Assembly: GCF_030147005.1 (NCBI RefSeq)
Contig: NZ_JASLAW010000187.1
Coordinates: 1-44,355, forward strand
DNA length: 44,355 nucleotides
DNA from: Pseudomonas sp.
Lineage (GTDB): Bacteria > Pseudomonadota > Gammaproteobacteria > Pseudomonadales > Pseudomonadaceae
Direction of reading: 5' to 3'
In this document: positions 1 to 8,358 of the stretch, piece after piece
Position numbering within the stretch: the stretch's first letter is position 1
Layout of the letters: every line of letters begins with the position of its first letter
Position numbers and translations under genes: made by a program
The notes under the pieces: model-generated
Seen by the model: only the letters and a program-made list of their open reading frames with translations
Database searches by the model: none
Told to the model about the DNA's origin: nothing

Positions 1-1
1 C

Positions 2-667
2 ATCGGCCAGGCGCTGGTGCGGCACGTCAACGACTGGTGGCGCAGCCATCTGCACACGGAGTACGGTCTGCAAAGCGCCCTGGAGCTGCAATACGAAACC
101 CATTTCAGCCGCTTCCTGATGCCGACCATTCGCGGTGCCGAGGAGGGCAGCAAGAAACGCTACGCCGGCCTGGTGGTGCGCGACGATGGCAGCGAAGAGA
201 TGGTCTACAAAGGGCTGGAGACCGTGCGCAGTGACTGGTCGCCCCTGGCCCGGCAGTTTCAGCAGGAGCTCTACCGGCGCATCTTCCATCGCCAGCCCCA
301 TCAGGAGTATGTCCGCGATTATGTGCGCCGTACCTTGAGCGGCGAACTCGACGAGCTACTGATCTACCGTAAGCGCCTGCGCCGGCCGTTGCATGACTAC
401 GAACGCAACGTTCCGCCGCATGTACGCGCCGCACGCCTGGCCGATGAATACAACGACCGCCTCGGGCGTCCGCGCCAGTACCAGCGCGGCGGCTGGATCA
501 GCTATGTAATCAGCGTCAATGGGCCGCAGCCGCTGGAAGTGCGGCAAGCGCCTATCGACTACGATCATTACGTGACCCGCCAACTGCAGCCGGTGGCCGA
601 CGCGATCCTGCCGTTCGTGAACGATGACTTCGGCACCCTGGTGGGCGGGCAGATGGGCCTGTTCTAG
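2..667 (+). CDS. polB: DNA polymerase II, C-terminal part (5' end outside window)
   Basis: This is the C-terminal ~221 residues of a family B DNA polymerase of the Pol II type, the damage-inducible repair polymerase. The reading frame is open from base 2, so the gene begins outside the window and the GTG at 17 is internal. The segment covers the thumb and C-terminal region: KKRYAGLV is the family B KKRY motif that contacts primer-template DNA, and the protein ends in GGQMGLF, as PolB proteins typically do. The catalytic DTD motif and the exonuclease domain would lie upstream and cannot be checked. The stop is TAG at 665-667. The GST-like gene follows 48 bases later on the same strand with its own strong ribosome binding site. 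Confidence 0.93.
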   Translation: MGQALVRHVNDWWRSHLHTEYGLQSALELQYETHFSRFLMPTIRGAEEGSKKRYAGLVVRDDGSEEMVYKGLETVRSDWSPLARQFQQELYRRIFHRQPHQEYVRDYVRRTLSGELDELLIYRKRLRRPLHDYERNVPPHVRAARLADEYNDRLGRPRQYQRGGWISYVISVNGPQPLEVRQAPIDYDHYVTRQLQPVADAILPFVNDDFGTLVGGQMGLF

Positions 668-715
668 GCCATCGGCCACGCCATCTGCAAGACCTACGCT
701 TAGGAGGAAACACCC

Positions 716-1348
716 ATGTACACGCTCTATGGCACCGACGAATCCGGCTCCTGCATGATCGAGATTGCGCTGCAACGCTGCGCCGTGCCCTGGCATCGCG
801 TGGACGCCAGCTCCTGGCACGACGGCGAGGGCAGCGAAGCCCTCGCGCGGATCAACCCACTCAAACAGATTCCCACCCTGGTCACGCCCGATGGCCAGGT
901 GCTGACCGAAAGCGCTGCCATCCTGATCCATCTCGGCCTTGAGTATCCCCACGCCGACCTGCTGGCCGGCAACCGCGCGCAGATCCTGCGCGGCCTGTTG
1001 TACATCGCTGCCAATTGCTATTCGGCCATCGGCATCATCGACTATCCGCAACGCTGGCTGGGCGACGTGGATGAAACCCTGCAAGCGCAACTGGCCACCG
1101 GCACGCGGCGCTATCTGCATCAGGCCTGGGTGGTGTTTGCCAATCAGTTTGCCGACCAGTTGTTTACGCCCGACAACGTGCCCAATGCACTGGGCATCAT
1201 GGCCGCGGCGGTGTCGCGCTGGGATGAAGCGCGCGAGGCACTGCGCAGCCTGGCGCCGGGCTTTGCGCGAACCCTGGAGCGCGTGGATGCCGACCCGGTC
1301 GTGGCGCCCGTGTTCGCCCGGCATTGGCCGCAGTGGGAAGTCTCGTAA
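716..1348 (+). CDS. glutathione S-transferase family protein
   Basis: A 210-residue protein of normal GST length. The N-terminal thioredoxin-like half (about residues 1-80) has the NPLKQIPTL cis-proline segment and the following TESAAILIHL stretch, where the Glu-Ser pair normally binds the gamma-glutamyl part of glutathione. The C-terminal half is an all-helical GST_C-like domain. The start is ATG at 716, preceded by an excellent AGGAGG site (702-707) at good spacing. No signal peptide is present, so it is cytosolic. The substrate cannot be predicted; family members conjugate, isomerise or reduce small electrophiles. It lies between polB and a secreted DUF4174 gene, with no sign that the three share a pathway. 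Confidence 0.88.
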   Translation: MYTLYGTDESGSCMIEIALQRCAVPWHRVDASSWHDGEGSEALARINPLKQIPTLVTPDGQVLTESAAILIHLGLEYPHADLLAGNRAQILRGLLYIAANCYSAIGIIDYPQRWLGDVDETLQAQLATGTRRYLHQAWVVFANQFADQLFTPDNVPNALGIMAAAVSRWDEAREALRSLAPGFARTLERVDADPVVAPVFARHWPQWEVS

Positions 1349-1405
1349 TCAGAGGAAACAATGACCCCCGCCACCCTCCAACTCCTTGCACCGCGTGCAT
1401 CCTGA

Positions 1406-1430
1406 CCTACGCTTCTCAAGGTAGCGTAGG
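1406..1430. terminator. hairpin between the GST and DUF4174 genes
   Basis: A perfect 8-bp inverted repeat (CCTACGCT / AGCGTAGG) with a 9-base loop lies 58 bases after the GST stop. There is no clear T-tract after either arm, so it is at best a weak intrinsic terminator or an mRNA-end stabiliser. The string GACCTACGCTT also occurs at 691-701, just before the GST ribosome binding site. The role is inferred only from position. Confidence 0.35.
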
Positions 1431-1501
1431 AATCATCCTTGAATTTGACTGTCGCAGACATGAAACTCAAGAACCCTGCATGGAATTCAAAGGAGGTGCG
1501 C

Positions 1502-2074
1502 ATGCTCATCCGGTCGCTGACCCTGGCTACCTTGATGGCTTTTACGGGGCCGTTGTTGGCTGCCGATGATAATCCGCTCACGCTGGAGACGGGCAAAACC
1601 CGCCCGCTGGTCGTAGTAGAACTCGACGCGGGTAACCCGACGTTGGCCACGCTCAAGAAACAACTGGAGGAGCCCGCCACCAAGCAGTCCTTCGAAGAGC
1701 GCAGCATGGTGCTCTACACCGTGAAGTTCGGCAGCATCGGCGCCGAGGGCGAGAAGTTCGCCAAGGACCCCAAGGACAGCAAAAAGCTCACACCGCCTGA
1801 AACCAATGCGCTGATCCGCGCCCTTAAACTCGGGGTCGGCAGTGGCACCAAGGTGATCCTGGTGGGCAAGGACGGTGACAAGAAACTCGAGAAGAACGTG
1901 CCGCCGGATACGCTCGATCTGAAAGAGTTCTTCAGTGCCATCGACCAGATGCCGATGGCCGAGAAAGAAGCGGCTGCCGCGCCGGAACCTGCGCCGGTCG
2001 AACCCGCTCCAGCCAAGGGCGCGAAACCCGGCAAACCCGGCAGCAAGCCCGCGCCGCCGCAACTGGACGATTGA
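1502..2074 (+). CDS. secreted DUF4174-type protein
   Basis: A 190-residue protein with a cleavable signal peptide (MLIRSLTLATLMAFTGPLLAA, cleavage after about residue 21, AxA-like). The start is ATG 1502 because AAGGAGG (1490-1496) sits five bases upstream; an in-frame start at 1439 lacks such a site and would bury the signal peptide. The mature part resembles the DUF4174 family: an RPLVVV strand near the start, a VILVGKDG strand in the middle and a final helix with MPMAEKE, all around a thioredoxin-like layout without a CXXC motif. The last ~35 residues are a low-complexity Pro/Ala/Lys tail. Probably periplasmic, function unknown. A REP hairpin follows the stop and separates it from the convergent pslL. 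Confidence 0.75.
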   Translation: MLIRSLTLATLMAFTGPLLAADDNPLTLETGKTRPLVVVELDAGNPTLATLKKQLEEPATKQSFEERSMVLYTVKFGSIGAEGEKFAKDPKDSKKLTPPETNALIRALKLGVGSGTKVILVGKDGDKKLEKNVPPDTLDLKEFFSAIDQMPMAEKEAAAAPEPAPVEPAPAKGAKPGKPGSKPAPPQLDD

Positions 2075-2090
2075 GCATGCACATCCAAAA

Positions 2091-2116
2091 TGTGGGAGGG
2101 GCTTGCCTCCCCCACA
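2091..2116. repeat. REP-type palindrome, likely bidirectional terminator
   Basis: TGTGGGAGG, GGCTTG, then CCTCCCCCACA forms a strong GC-rich stem-loop of the GTGGGAGGGGCTTGCC REP class found between Pseudomonas genes. It lies between two convergent genes (the DUF4174 gene on + and pslL on -), so it probably ends or protects both transcripts. The stem is read directly from the sequence; the function is inferred. Confidence 0.7.
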
Positions 2117-2133
2117 TCAACGCCGCAGCGTGC

Positions 2134-3177
2134 TTAAGATTTTGGCGCTTTGCGCACCGGAAACGGAAAGTAGAAAAACCGCAGGAATGCCACCCGCTTG
2201 ATCACTTCCCCAATCAGCAACGGCACGACCACGGCCACTACAAAGGCCCCACACGCCGCCATGACCGGATGCAAACCCAGGCGCTCCATCAGGTCGAAGG
2301 TTTTGTGCTGGATCTCCCCATGGAAAATCAACAGGATCAACGTGGATTGGCCGATGTAGGTCATCGCCCGAGTCAGCACGGTAGACACCATCAACACCCG
2401 CGCCAGCGCCCAGCACAGGTACACACCGATCACCGCCAGCAGGCTCGTCCACAACCAGTGGTCGTAGCGGCGCTGCGACAGGTCCATGGTGTCGTGGCTG
2501 TAAAGGAACACTGCGGCGAACAGCACCACCGAAATCACCAGGGTCAACAGCGAGCCTTCATGCCGACGCAGCCAATCGCGCAGCAGGTAGCCGTAGATGA
2601 AGTAGGTGCTGCTGATCAGTGTCACGTCGAGGCTGAAGGGCAGACCGGGCAGCGTCCAGGTCTGCTCTCCCACGGTGACCGGCACTTGCCAGAACCACGG
2701 CAGCATCCAGATGCCGAGCAACAGTTGCGCGCCGACCAGCAAGCAAGCCGCCAGCAACGGCAGCTTCAGGCGCTGGATCAGCCGCAGCATCAGCCAACTG
2801 AACACGATCGCCACCCAAAAGTGCGGCAAAAACCACAAGGCCTGCCACGGGATGGTGTCCACGGATGCATACAGCACGCCGCCGATATCCGGCAGCAACG
2901 GTTGCCCGCGCAGCACATCGCGTACGATCACATACGCCAGCATGGTAAAAAAGAACGGCTTTAGCAGGCCATCGGCCTTGCGCACCGCCATTTCCACGAA
3001 TGGCTGCTCGGGCTTGAAAAATACCCCGGACAAAAAGAAGAACAACGGCAGCACGAACGACGCCAGGATCGCGTACTGCAAGTCCGGCGAGTTGGCGGAA
3101 AACCAACTGTGGCCATATACGATAATCAGGATACCGACGCCTTTGGCGATATCCATTTGAACCCAACGATGTTTCAT
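2134..3177 (-). CDS. pslL: PslL-like membrane acyltransferase (acyltransferase 3 family)
   Basis: A 347-residue integral membrane protein of the acyltransferase-3 family, with about ten hydrophobic segments. The N-terminal GILIIVYGHSW stretch carries the family's conserved membrane-embedded His. Such enzymes transfer acetyl or succinyl groups to sugars in the inner membrane. Position (last gene of the psl operon, 22 bases after pslK) and length match PslL. Whether Psl is acetylated here is inference. The pslM-O genes of P. aeruginosa are absent: the next feature is a REP hairpin and a convergent unrelated gene. Confidence 0.87.
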   Translation of the reverse strand: MKHRWVQMDIAKGVGILIIVYGHSWFSANSPDLQYAILASFVLPLFFFLSGVFFKPEQPFVEMAVRKADGLLKPFFFTMLAYVIVRDVLRGQPLLPDIGGVLYASVDTIPWQALWFLPHFWVAIVFSWLMLRLIQRLKLPLLAACLLVGAQLLLGIWMLPWFWQVPVTVGEQTWTLPGLPFSLDVTLISSTYFIYGYLLRDWLRRHEGSLLTLVISVVLFAAVFLYSHDTMDLSQRRYDHWLWTSLLAVIGVYLCWALARVLMVSTVLTRAMTYIGQSTLILLIFHGEIQHKTFDLMERLGLHPVMAACGAFVVAVVVPLLIGEVIKRVAFLRFFYFPFPVRKAPKS

Positions 3178-3199
3178 TTAAGTCGCCCCGAACGATCAT

Positions 3200-4609
3200 T
3201 CACGCCTTGCGCCACGGCTTCAGCCACAGCCCCATCCCCAGCAACACCACGGCGCCCGCCAGGGTGCTCAAACCCAGTTGCAGCCATACGTCTTCGATTC
3301 CAAATAACACCAATGCCGCCAGCCCCACCAGCACGGCGCCGAGCAGCCATTGCCGCCCCCAGGGCAGGGCACTGAGCAACGCCTGGCGCTGCATCAGCAG
3401 CAGCGCGGTGCAGACCACGCCCGCCAGCGCCGCCAAGGGAATGCCGGCCAAACCAACCACAAACGGCAGCACGCCCAGCAGCAGCACGTTGACCAGACTG
3501 CCGAGCAGTTCGCAGCGCAGCGGCTGACGCGTATCGCCGGCGGCGTAGGCGTAACGCGCGAGCAGGGCGTTCCATGCGCCGAACACCAAGGGCACGGCAA
3601 ACCATGCCAGCAACAGCGGCAGCGGCGAGCCCGCCGCCTGGCTGGGCAGCAGCAGCGCCACCAGGCTCGGTGCCGCCGCCACCAGCCCGACGCCGGCCGG
3701 CAAGGTCAGTACGCTGGCGGTTTCCAGGCCGCGCTTGAGCAGGGCCAGGCGTTCATCGCCCTGGCGTCGGCTCATCATGCCCAGCAGCACTTGATTGAGG
3801 CTCATCAGCGCAATCAGCGGCAGGTTCATCAGCTTGCGTGCCAGGTTGACCCACGTCACCGCGCCTTCCCCCAGCAACGACGCCACCAGGCGCTCGATCA
3901 ACGCCAGGCCCTGGCTGGCGCCATTGCTCAGCAACAGCGGGCCGATGCGCTGGCCCAGCTCGCGCAAGGGTGCGAGCGACACTTGCATGCGCCAGGGTCG
4001 CCAGCCCTGGCGCCAGATCGACGGCAGCAGCGCCAACGGCATCAAGCCACTGCCGATCAGGCACGCCAGCGCGACGCTGTGCGGCTGGCTGGCGGTGCCT
4101 GCCAATGCGAGGTACGTCACCGGCGGCAGGTTGAACAGCAGCGAACCCAAGCCCGCCAGCACGAAGCGCTCGCTGGCCTGCAATGGAACACTGAACAGCG
4201 CATGCAGCATCAGGCCCGGTACACACCACGCCACAATCTGCAGATTGCCCGCGGCCATGGCCGTGGCGCTGGCCGCCAGCCCAGGGCCGAGCAGCTGCAC
4301 CCACCACGGCGCCAACAGCATCAGCAACAGGCTGGTGAGCAGCGCAATCAACAGCAACGTCGGGAACAACACCGCCAGCCAGTCCAGGCGTTCGCGGTGT
4401 TGGCGTTGCAGATACAGCGGCAGCGCGGCGGCACTCAACACGCCGCCGGCCAGCGACATGCGCAGCGCCTCGGGCAAGAACAGCGCCACAAGGAACGCAT
4501 CACTGCGCTCGCCCGCGCCCCAGGCCGCCACCAGCAACCACTCGCGCGCAAATCCCAGGCACAGGCCCAGCAGGGTCGCCACGGTCAGCCAGGCGGCGGA
4601 GCCAAGCAT
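3200..4609 (-). CDS. pslK: PslK, MurJ/MviN-like polysaccharide flippase
   Basis: A 469-residue protein with 12-14 predicted membrane segments and the MviN/MurJ pattern (N-terminal GFAREWLLVAAWGAGERSDA region, internal LLSNGASQGLALIERLVAS). Members of this superfamily flip lipid-linked sugar intermediates across the inner membrane; here that would be the Psl repeat unit. The length equals PslK of P. aeruginosa. Its ATG overlaps the pslJ stop by one base (TGATG), which argues for translational coupling. Confidence 0.92.
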   Translation of the reverse strand: MLGSAAWLTVATLLGLCLGFAREWLLVAAWGAGERSDAFLVALFLPEALRMSLAGGVLSAAALPLYLQRQHRERLDWLAVLFPTLLLIALLTSLLLMLLAPWWVQLLGPGLAASATAMAAGNLQIVAWCVPGLMLHALFSVPLQASERFVLAGLGSLLFNLPPVTYLALAGTASQPHSVALACLIGSGLMPLALLPSIWRQGWRPWRMQVSLAPLRELGQRIGPLLLSNGASQGLALIERLVASLLGEGAVTWVNLARKLMNLPLIALMSLNQVLLGMMSRRQGDERLALLKRGLETASVLTLPAGVGLVAAAPSLVALLLPSQAAGSPLPLLLAWFAVPLVFGAWNALLARYAYAAGDTRQPLRCELLGSLVNVLLLGVLPFVVGLAGIPLAALAGVVCTALLLMQRQALLSALPWGRQWLLGAVLVGLAALVLFGIEDVWLQLGLSTLAGAVVLLGMGLWLKPWRKA

Positions 4610-6042
4610 CAGGACCGCGCACCATCAAGCACCGGCTTGCGAAACACCACGGTTTTGACCTGAGGCAGGCGCGCCGGGAACAAGCGGCGCGCCTCCAGTA
4701 CATTAATCCCCACCATCAGCCAGAACAGCGCCACCATCACTACGGCAAAACTGAAATAGTGGTCAAACAAACCGCTGACCAGTGCCGACAGGATGCCGGC
4801 CATGCTGCCCAGCCACAGCGCGTTGTCTTTGGTCAGGCGGATCGGGCCTTTTTCCGGGCGGGCTTCACGCCACCAGCGCACGGTGACCGCGATAAACAAC
4901 AGCATGCCGACTACGCCGGTCTTGTAGATAAAGTTCAGCCACAGGTTGGAGATTCCCAGCAACTGCGTACCCGGCACCGGCGGGTCGACTTTGAAGCCGA
5001 TGCCGAACGGATACGCCGCCACGGCCTGCGGAAACATGCTGTATTCGTCAAAACGCACTTCGGTACTGGCGTTGCTCGACGAGAAAATAGTCGCCAGGCG
5101 TTCCTGCAACGGCGGATAAGCCATCACCAACGCCACGGTCAGCGCAGCGCCGATCATCAGTAAACGTCCGGTGTACGGCACGCGCCGGGTGGCCATCCAC
5201 ATCAGCACCAGCGCCAGGCTGACCATCGCCCCCCGGCTGCTGGCCAGCAGCAACGCCGCCGCCCCCAGGCACGCTACGCCCAAGCCCAATGCGCGTTTCC
5301 AACCCTGTTCGGTCATGCCGTAGCAGAAGGCCAGAGGCAGCAGCAGCGCCATGATTCCGCCGATGGCGTTCGGGTGCATCCAAGGCGAGCCCATGCGCGA
5401 GGACATGGCTTCCAGGCCGAATTTCAACATGTCGAAGTTGCCGTAATTGAGCAGCGCCAGTATCGGCGCAATCCCTGCCCCGGAGCGCGTGCGCACGAAC
5501 ACCGCAATCGACATCACCAGCATCGCCAGGGTGCCCAGCAGCAAGGCAATCACCAGGCTTTCGCGGCGCTTGTAATCCACCAGCAACTTGGCCGTGAGAA
5601 ACACCCCCGACAGGTTGAGCAACCAGCGCAGCCAGTTGGCCACGCCGCTCGTTTCGGCGTGGATGCTGACCTGGCCGACGATAAACGGGAACACACTGAA
5701 CAGCATCAGCCACAGCAGCATCTGGTCAGTGGGGCGACGAGCCAGGCGCGGCGCGTCGGGCAGGCGTGCCAGAAAACCCTGCCACAGCACCGCGCCCCAG
5801 GTCAGCGCAAGAATGGCTTCGCTCACGGTACTGCGGATGCCCAGGTTGACCGTGGAATAGGGCATGAAGGTCGCGACCAGTGCGAACAGCAACAAGCCCC
5901 AGAATGGAAAGCGCAGGATGGTCACCGCCGCCGCCAGGCCGACCACGGCGAGAAACGCCTTGGCCGGTGACAGGGCCAGGGCGATCACGCCAAACAGCAC
6001 GCCGAAGAGGATCGCGACGAGGCTTGCGAGGGGGAGTCTCAT
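4609..6042 (-). CDS. pslJ: PslJ, O-antigen ligase-like membrane protein
   Basis: A 477-residue polytopic membrane protein with about 10-12 hydrophobic helices and the Wzy/WaaL-type layout. A large loop contains a YPFGIGFKVDPPVPGTQLLG region resembling the ligase/polymerase periplasmic loop. It probably polymerises or transfers Psl units at the periplasmic face. The start is ATG 6042, overlapping the pslI stop by four bases (ATGA), so it is probably coupled to pslI. Order and length match PslJ. The biochemical role is inferred from family and context. Confidence 0.92.
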   Translation of the reverse strand: MRLPLASLVAILFGVLFGVIALALSPAKAFLAVVGLAAAVTILRFPFWGLLLFALVATFMPYSTVNLGIRSTVSEAILALTWGAVLWQGFLARLPDAPRLARRPTDQMLLWLMLFSVFPFIVGQVSIHAETSGVANWLRWLLNLSGVFLTAKLLVDYKRRESLVIALLLGTLAMLVMSIAVFVRTRSGAGIAPILALLNYGNFDMLKFGLEAMSSRMGSPWMHPNAIGGIMALLLPLAFCYGMTEQGWKRALGLGVACLGAAALLLASSRGAMVSLALVLMWMATRRVPYTGRLLMIGAALTVALVMAYPPLQERLATIFSSSNASTEVRFDEYSMFPQAVAAYPFGIGFKVDPPVPGTQLLGISNLWLNFIYKTGVVGMLLFIAVTVRWWREARPEKGPIRLTKDNALWLGSMAGILSALVSGLFDHYFSFAVVMVALFWLMVGINVLEARRLFPARLPQVKTVVFRKPVLDGARS

Positions 6043-7142
6043 TTCAGTTCCTCGATCAATTCGGCCAGGCGCCGGCGATAGGCGTGTTGGTTAAACCGTT
6101 CGGCCCATTGGCGGTGTTGTTCGGGCGAGGCTTCATCGCCGCGCTCAGCCAGGTTCAGCATCAGCTGTACCAATGCGGGCCCCTCGGTGGGCGAAAAGCG
6201 CGGCGCCGACGGCGGGGTGATTTCGTCCAGCGAGGTACCGCTGGCCACGGCCACGGGAGTGCCGACGCTCAGCGCTTCAATCACCGGCAAACCGAAACCT
6301 TCTGCGTAGGAGGGTTGCCACACACGTGACGCCTGGCGGTACAGCCCGTGCAACTCGGCGTCGCTGACGCCACTCAGCGCACGAATGCCCGGCAGCTTGC
6401 GCTGGGCTTCGGGCAGGTGCTCAAGGCTGCCCACCAGCACCAGTTCCGGCACGCTGGGGGATTGGCGCCGCGCCTGTTGCCAGGCATCCACCAGGAACGG
6501 CACGTTCTTGCGCAATTCACGGGTGCCGACCAACAGCCAGAAGCCCTGGGGCAATTGACGGGCCGAGAGGTCGGCCGGCGGTTCGTTGAAGCCATCCACT
6601 TGGTTGGGCAGTACGCGAATCTTGCCCGCCGCCTGAGGGAACAACCTTGCGGTTTCGTCGGCGCTGTACTGGGAGGGCGTCCATACCCGGTCGGCGCTGC
6701 GCACGGCGTAGGCAATCGACAGGCGATCGGTGGTCTTGTACAGCAGCGCCTTCACGCGGCTGGCGTGGTAGTTGTCCAGGGTGATCTGGAACAGGTCGTG
6801 CAGCAGCACCACGGTACGCAACCCGTTGGGTTTGGGCGGCAGCGGCAGGCCCATATTGAAGGTGCTGATGTAAAGGTCGATGTGCTGTTCGCGCAGGGCG
6901 CGGGGTAGAAAACCGGCTTCGAAGCGCAAGCGGTTCTGCGGCTGGTGCATCGCCGTTTTCGCGCACCCCCAGGCCGGGCAGTGTGCCTGTGAACGCATTT
7001 CATCGCCCAGGGGCGCCACGGTAAACCGCTCCAGTTCAATCTCCGGCATGCTGCGCAGGGCGCCTTCCAGGGCATACACCTGGCGGCTGATGCCGGATTG
7101 CGGCGAGGTGCCGACGGTGCGGTAATCCAGGCCTATACGCAT
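6039..7142 (-). CDS. pslI: PslI, GT4-type glycosyltransferase
   Basis: A 367-residue GT-B fold glycosyltransferase. The C-terminal donor-binding half has EGFGLPVIEALSVGTPV, the family 4 E-x7-E signature; the N-terminal half has the short acceptor-side pattern beginning MRIGLDYR. Cytosolic, adding one sugar of the Psl repeat. The start is ATG 7142: AAAGGAG lies five bases upstream, inside the end of pslH, and the genes overlap by ten bases. No membrane segment is seen. Confidence 0.93.
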   Translation of the reverse strand: MRIGLDYRTVGTSPQSGISRQVYALEGALRSMPEIELERFTVAPLGDEMRSQAHCPAWGCAKTAMHQPQNRLRFEAGFLPRALREQHIDLYISTFNMGLPLPPKPNGLRTVVLLHDLFQITLDNYHASRVKALLYKTTDRLSIAYAVRSADRVWTPSQYSADETARLFPQAAGKIRVLPNQVDGFNEPPADLSARQLPQGFWLLVGTRELRKNVPFLVDAWQQARRQSPSVPELVLVGSLEHLPEAQRKLPGIRALSGVSDAELHGLYRQASRVWQPSYAEGFGLPVIEALSVGTPVAVASGTSLDEITPPSAPRFSPTEGPALVQLMLNLAERGDEASPEQHRQWAERFNQHAYRRRLAELIEELK

Positions 7143-8350
7143 GCGGGCTCCTTTTGATTGAGCGGCGAAAGGGTGGCGTACACCTGCTCCAGTTGGCTGG
7201 CGGCAACGCTCCAGTCGTGGGCTCGCCGCACATAGGCTCGGCCGGCTTCACCCATGGGCGCGGCGGCTTCGGGCGATTGCAGCAGGCGCACCACGGCGTC
7301 CGCCAGGCTGGCGGCGGTTTGCCCGCCGAGGTAGTCCAGGCCGTCCACCAGATCCAGGCCCGACACGCCCTGTTCGGTGCTGGCCAGGGGCAGGCCGGCC
7401 GCCAGCGCTTCGAGCACTTTGAGCTTGGAACCGCCGCCATGGCGCAACGGCGCGAGAAACACTGAACAGGTCGATTGCAGGTTCAACAGGTTCGGCACAA
7501 AGCCTTGCCACTCGATGCGCGGGTCCTGCCAGCGTTGGCGCCAACTGTCGGGCATGCCGAAGCCGCACACGCTCATGCGCGCCTCGGGGCAGCGTTCCCA
7601 GACTTTGGGCAGGATTTCATCCAGCGCCCATTCGATCGCATCCACATTGGGCGCGTATTCATAGTTGCCGAGAAACAGCACGCGGCGGGTCGAGGGGTCT
7701 GGGTGGGCACCGGCGAAATGGTCGCAGTCCACGCCGTTGACCACCACCGGCACCGGTTTGCCGGCGATTGTTTCCAGCACCTGCGCATCGCTGTCGGTCA
7801 CCGCCACCACTTGGGCAGCCTGGCGCATCACCCGCCGCTCCCAGCGCGTGTAGCGCCATTGGTCGTAGCGAATGAACGGCAGCGCCCAACGCGGCAGGCG
7901 GTCATACGTTGCCGCGCCGAGCGCCGACTCAACGTTATGTTCGGTCAGCACGAAGGGTTGGGATTGGCGCGCCAGGGCATCTTCGTAAGGCTGGAAGGTG
8001 TAGGTGTGCTCGATCTGCACCACGTCCCAATGTTCGTTGAGCAATTGGTTGAACGTGTCCTGCAACGCCCCCGACAGACCATTCACGCTGGCCAGCAACG
8101 GGTAAGGCGCAAACAGGCCGGCCACCAGGGTTTTTACGCTGCGCAATGGGCGGCGGGGCAGGACGATCAATTGCTCAAGAAACGCTTCGAGCACGTGGCG
8201 ATCGGTCAGCGACACCGGATGCTTGTCATGCAGCAGCAAGGTGATCCGGTGCCCCCGCGCCGCCAGGCTGCGCAGCAGGTGGAACTGGCGCGTCTTGCCG
8301 CCGCTGGTGGCGGGCCAGGGCGAGTAGGGCAGGATCCATAAAATGCGCAT
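7133..8350 (-). CDS. pslH: PslH, GT4-type glycosyltransferase
   Basis: A 405-residue GT-B glycosyltransferase. It starts MRILWILPYSPWPATSGGKT with the glycine-rich acceptor loop. The C-terminal half has GGGSKLKVLEALAAGLPLAS, a GT4-like donor-site motif. Start choice: ATG 8350 begins at a typical GT4 N-terminus just after the pslG stop; an ATG at 8368 would overlap pslG and adds six residues, and neither has a strong ribosome binding site. Predicted to act in the cytosol on the Psl lipid-linked intermediate. Confidence 0.92.
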   Translation of the reverse strand: MRILWILPYSPWPATSGGKTRQFHLLRSLAARGHRITLLLHDKHPVSLTDRHVLEAFLEQLIVLPRRPLRSVKTLVAGLFAPYPLLASVNGLSGALQDTFNQLLNEHWDVVQIEHTYTFQPYEDALARQSQPFVLTEHNVESALGAATYDRLPRWALPFIRYDQWRYTRWERRVMRQAAQVVAVTDSDAQVLETIAGKPVPVVVNGVDCDHFAGAHPDPSTRRVLFLGNYEYAPNVDAIEWALDEILPKVWERCPEARMSVCGFGMPDSWRQRWQDPRIEWQGFVPNLLNLQSTCSVFLAPLRHGGGSKLKVLEALAAGLPLASTEQGVSGLDLVDGLDYLGGQTAASLADAVVRLLQSPEAAAPMGEAGRAYVRRAHDWSVAASQLEQVYATLSPLNQKEPACV

Positions 8351-8358
8351 GCCGGGCT

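Noticed and set aside
1361..1405. Short frame after AGAGGAAAC following the GST gene (14 codons)
   Set aside because: The Shine-Dalgarno-like site is reasonable but the peptide is tiny, has no feature and is followed directly by a hairpin; not enough support.
3350..4663. 437-codon plus-strand frame, very rich in Gln, Arg and His
   Set aside because: Antisense shadow of pslK; the composition is what reverse-reading Leu-rich membrane codons produces.
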